NCBI GenBank assembly: GCA_019637155.1
Contig: JAHBWE010000032.1
Span: 22,230 to 86,229 of the forward strand
Reading direction: 5' to 3'
DNA: 64,000 bases
From: Labilithrix sp.
Lineage (GTDB): Bacteria; Myxococcota_A; Polyangia; Polyangiales; Polyangiaceae
Shown: positions 62,516-64,000 of the stretch, piece by piece
How positions within the stretch are numbered: position 1 is the stretch's first letter
Layout of the letters: each line of letters opens with the position of its first letter
The notes under the pieces: generated by a model
What the model was told of the DNA's origin: nothing
Database searches by the model: none
Seen by the model: only the letters and a program-made list of their open reading frames with translations
Made by a program: the position numbers and the translations under genes

Positions 62516-64000
62516 TTGAACTGCCCGTCCTGCCGTCAGCCCGTCACCGTCTCGCCGCCGCCGCCGTTCTGCGCGTCGTGTGGATCGCCGCTCCCGCGCG
62601 AAGCCACCGTCGACCCGCTCATCGGGCGCGTCCTCCACAACAAGTACAAGGTCGTTCAGCTCCTCGGCGAAGGCGGAATGGGATCCGTCTACCTCGGCGA
62701 GCAGACGCTCGGGACGACCGTCCGCAAGGTCGCGATCAAGACGCTCCACTCGCATCTCTCGCGCGATCCGGCGGTGAAGGAGCGCTTCCAGCGCGAGGTG
62801 GGGACCCTCGCGGGGCTCGAGCATCCGAACACGGTCCAGGTCTACGACTTCGGAACGACGACCGAGGACGGCCTCCTCTTCATCGTCATGGAGTTCGTCC
62901 AGGGCCGCCCGCTCTCGGACATCATCGACAAGGACGGCGCGCTCGCGGCCGATCGCGTGCAGAAGATCATCACCCAGATCGGCGGCTCGCTCGCGGAGGC
63001 GCACGGACAGGGGATCATCCATCGCGACCTGAAGCCCGACAACGTGATCATCACCGATCGCGCGGGACAGAAGGACTTCGTGAAGGTCCTCGATTTCGGG
63101 ATCGCCAAGCGCAGCGGCGAGGCCGACCGCAACGAGAAGAAGCTCACCCAGCAAGGCATGGTGCTCGGTACGCCGCCGTACATGAGCCCGGAGCAGTTCA
63201 CCGGCCAGCCGATCGACGCGCGGAGCGACATCTACTCGCTCGCGGTGATGGCGTACGAGATGCTCACCGCGAAGCTGCCGTTCGAGGCCGGCACCGCGTT
63301 CGAGTGGGCCACGCTCCACATGACCGCCCAGCCGAGGCCGATCGAAGCGACGCCCAACGGCGCCGCGCTCCCCGAGTCGATGCGCGGCGCCATCATGCAG
63401 GCTCTCGCGAAAAGCCCGGATCAGCGGTTTCCGACGATGAACGCGTTCGTCGATCGCTTCACCGGTCGCGTGCAGCCGAGCGCCTCCGAGTCCGCGCGGA
63501 TGAAGGCGACGAGCGGGCCCGCCGCGATGCCAGTACCGACGCCGGGGGCTCCGCCCGTCGCGACGCCGGCGAACGACGGCCGGATGAAGACGCAGATGGG
63601 CGAGCCGCTCGACGCCGCGGCGATGTTCGCGGGCGTGCCGGCGGGCGGGACCGCGGCCGGTCCGCCCCTCGGCGCGTCGCCGGCCGCCCCCGCGTACGCG
63701 CCTCCGCCGACGCCGGCGTATCAACCACCGGCGCAGATCGCTCCGCCGCCGCAGTACCACGGCAGCTCCTCGTCGCAAGGAGGCGGCGGTTCGAACAAGG
63801 GCCTCATCCTCGGCATCGCGGGCGTCGTCGGCTTGCTCAGCATCGTCGCGATCCTCGCCGGCAGCGGCGCGTTCAAGAGCAAGACGTCGGTGCCGGTGCC
63901 GCCGATCGATCTCGGCCCCGCCGCCGGCCCCACGCCTTCGCCCACGCCGACCGAGACTCCGACGGAGACGCCGACCGCCCCCGCGACGACGCTCGGCGGC
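62516..64000 (+). CDS. Ser/Thr protein kinase with N-terminal zinc ribbon (3' end outside window)
   Basis: The frame from TTG 62516 has 495 codons to the window edge. CPSC and CASC at residues 3-22 form a small zinc ribbon, absent from its tandem partner. The kinase domain follows with GEGGMGSVY, Lys75, HRDLKPDN (169-176) and DFG 193-195. A Pro/Ala-rich linker and a helix (GLILGIAGVVGLLSIVAILA) near 435-455 come next. TTG was chosen because it gives an intact ribbon; no ribosome site is obvious. The gap to the previous kinase is 18 bp. Confidence 0.9.
   Translation, partial: MNCPSCRQPVTVSPPPPFCASCGSPLPREATVDPLIGRVLHNKYKVVQLLGEGGMGSVYLGEQTLGTTVRKVAIKTLHSHLSRDPAVKERFQREVGTLAGLEHPNTVQVYDFGTTTEDGLLFIVMEFVQGRPLSDIIDKDGALAADRVQKIITQIGGSLAEAHGQGIIHRDLKPDNVIITDRAGQKDFVKVLDFGIAKRSGEADRNEKKLTQQGMVLGTPPYMSPEQFTGQPIDARSDIYSLAVMAYEMLTAKLPFEAGTAFEWATLHMTAQPRPIEATPNGAALPESMRGAIMQALAKSPDQRFPTMNAFVDRFTGRVQPSASESARMKATSGPAAMPVPTPGAPPVATPANDGRMKTQMGEPLDAAAMFAGVPAGGTAAGPPLGASPAAPAYAPPPTPAYQPPAQIAPPPQYHGSSSSQGGGGSNKGLILGIAGVVGLLSIVAILAGSGAFKSKTSVPVPPIDLGPAAGPTPSPTPTETPTETPTAPATTLGG

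Overview
The window looks like chromosomal DNA from a very GC-rich member of the Myxococcota, probably Polyangiales. This is an inference from content: codons end almost always in G or C, there are four eukaryotic-type Ser/Thr kinases, a sigma-54 activator with an FHA domain, roughly fifteen lipoprotein-type signal peptides on proteins of unknown function, a C-terminal tail of the MYXO-CTERM type, and a recA promoter carrying a box like the published Myxococcus LexA site. I saw no rRNA, tRNA, CRISPR array, integrase or transposase gene.

Layout. 1-868: a TolC-family protein cut by the window edge. 1023-6756: a six-gene operon for a membrane-bound molybdoenzyme (b-type cytochrome, bis-MGD oxidoreductase, four-cluster ferredoxin, Tat-signal Rieske protein, small membrane protein, SLAC1/TehA-type channel), most like a nitrate reductase module. 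6740-15914: secreted proteins, the FHA sigma-54 activator, a MarC protein, two kinases and an Asp/Trp/Gly-rich lipoprotein with a near-consensus sigma-54 promoter. 15978-28287: small divergent paralogues, a zinc-ribbon membrane protein, an Uma2 nuclease, an NlpC/P60 lipoprotein with a probable 3' frameshift, a SecY-DUF2007-SecD-like fusion, an EEP-family lipoprotein, and two copies of a ~127-bp dispersed repeat, one of which seems to split a gene. 28298-33853: a sugar ABC operon (ATPase, binding protein fused to permease, second permease) divergent from a CBM48-type esterase. 34040-39476: two c-type cytochrome-like proteins, DnaJ, a HAD hydrolase and a lipoprotein. 39504-46339: small enzymes, an FHA protein, a thioredoxin-like lipoprotein, recA and a SixA-like phosphatase. 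46534-52293: a SprT-like protein, two large exported proteins and two stretches packed with tandem and hairpin repeats. 52342-60833: two small unknown proteins, a Tat-signal hydrolase, an FGE-fold protein, a PEP-synthase/rifampin-phosphotransferase-like enzyme and an RluA-type pseudouridine synthase. 60926-64000: two tandem paralogous kinases, the second cut by the window end.

How it works together. The 1-7 kb operon should move electrons from quinol through the b-type and Rieske subunits to the molybdenum site. The ABC operon and the glycogen-binding esterase suggest use of an oligosaccharide. The kinases, FHA proteins and sigma-54 activator are the usual myxobacterial signalling set, and the sigma-54 promoter at 14.9 kb is a possible output.

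The observations I rate highest are the SecY-DUF2007-SecD fusion (22955-25243); a recurrent 13-bp palindrome, RTGYA-N3-TRCAY, found eight times inside coding regions where it forces A/T-ending codons; the nearly leaderless recA promoter with an overlapping LexA-like box; and the repeat copy that interrupts a gene at 28.1 kb. All functions are read from sequence alone.
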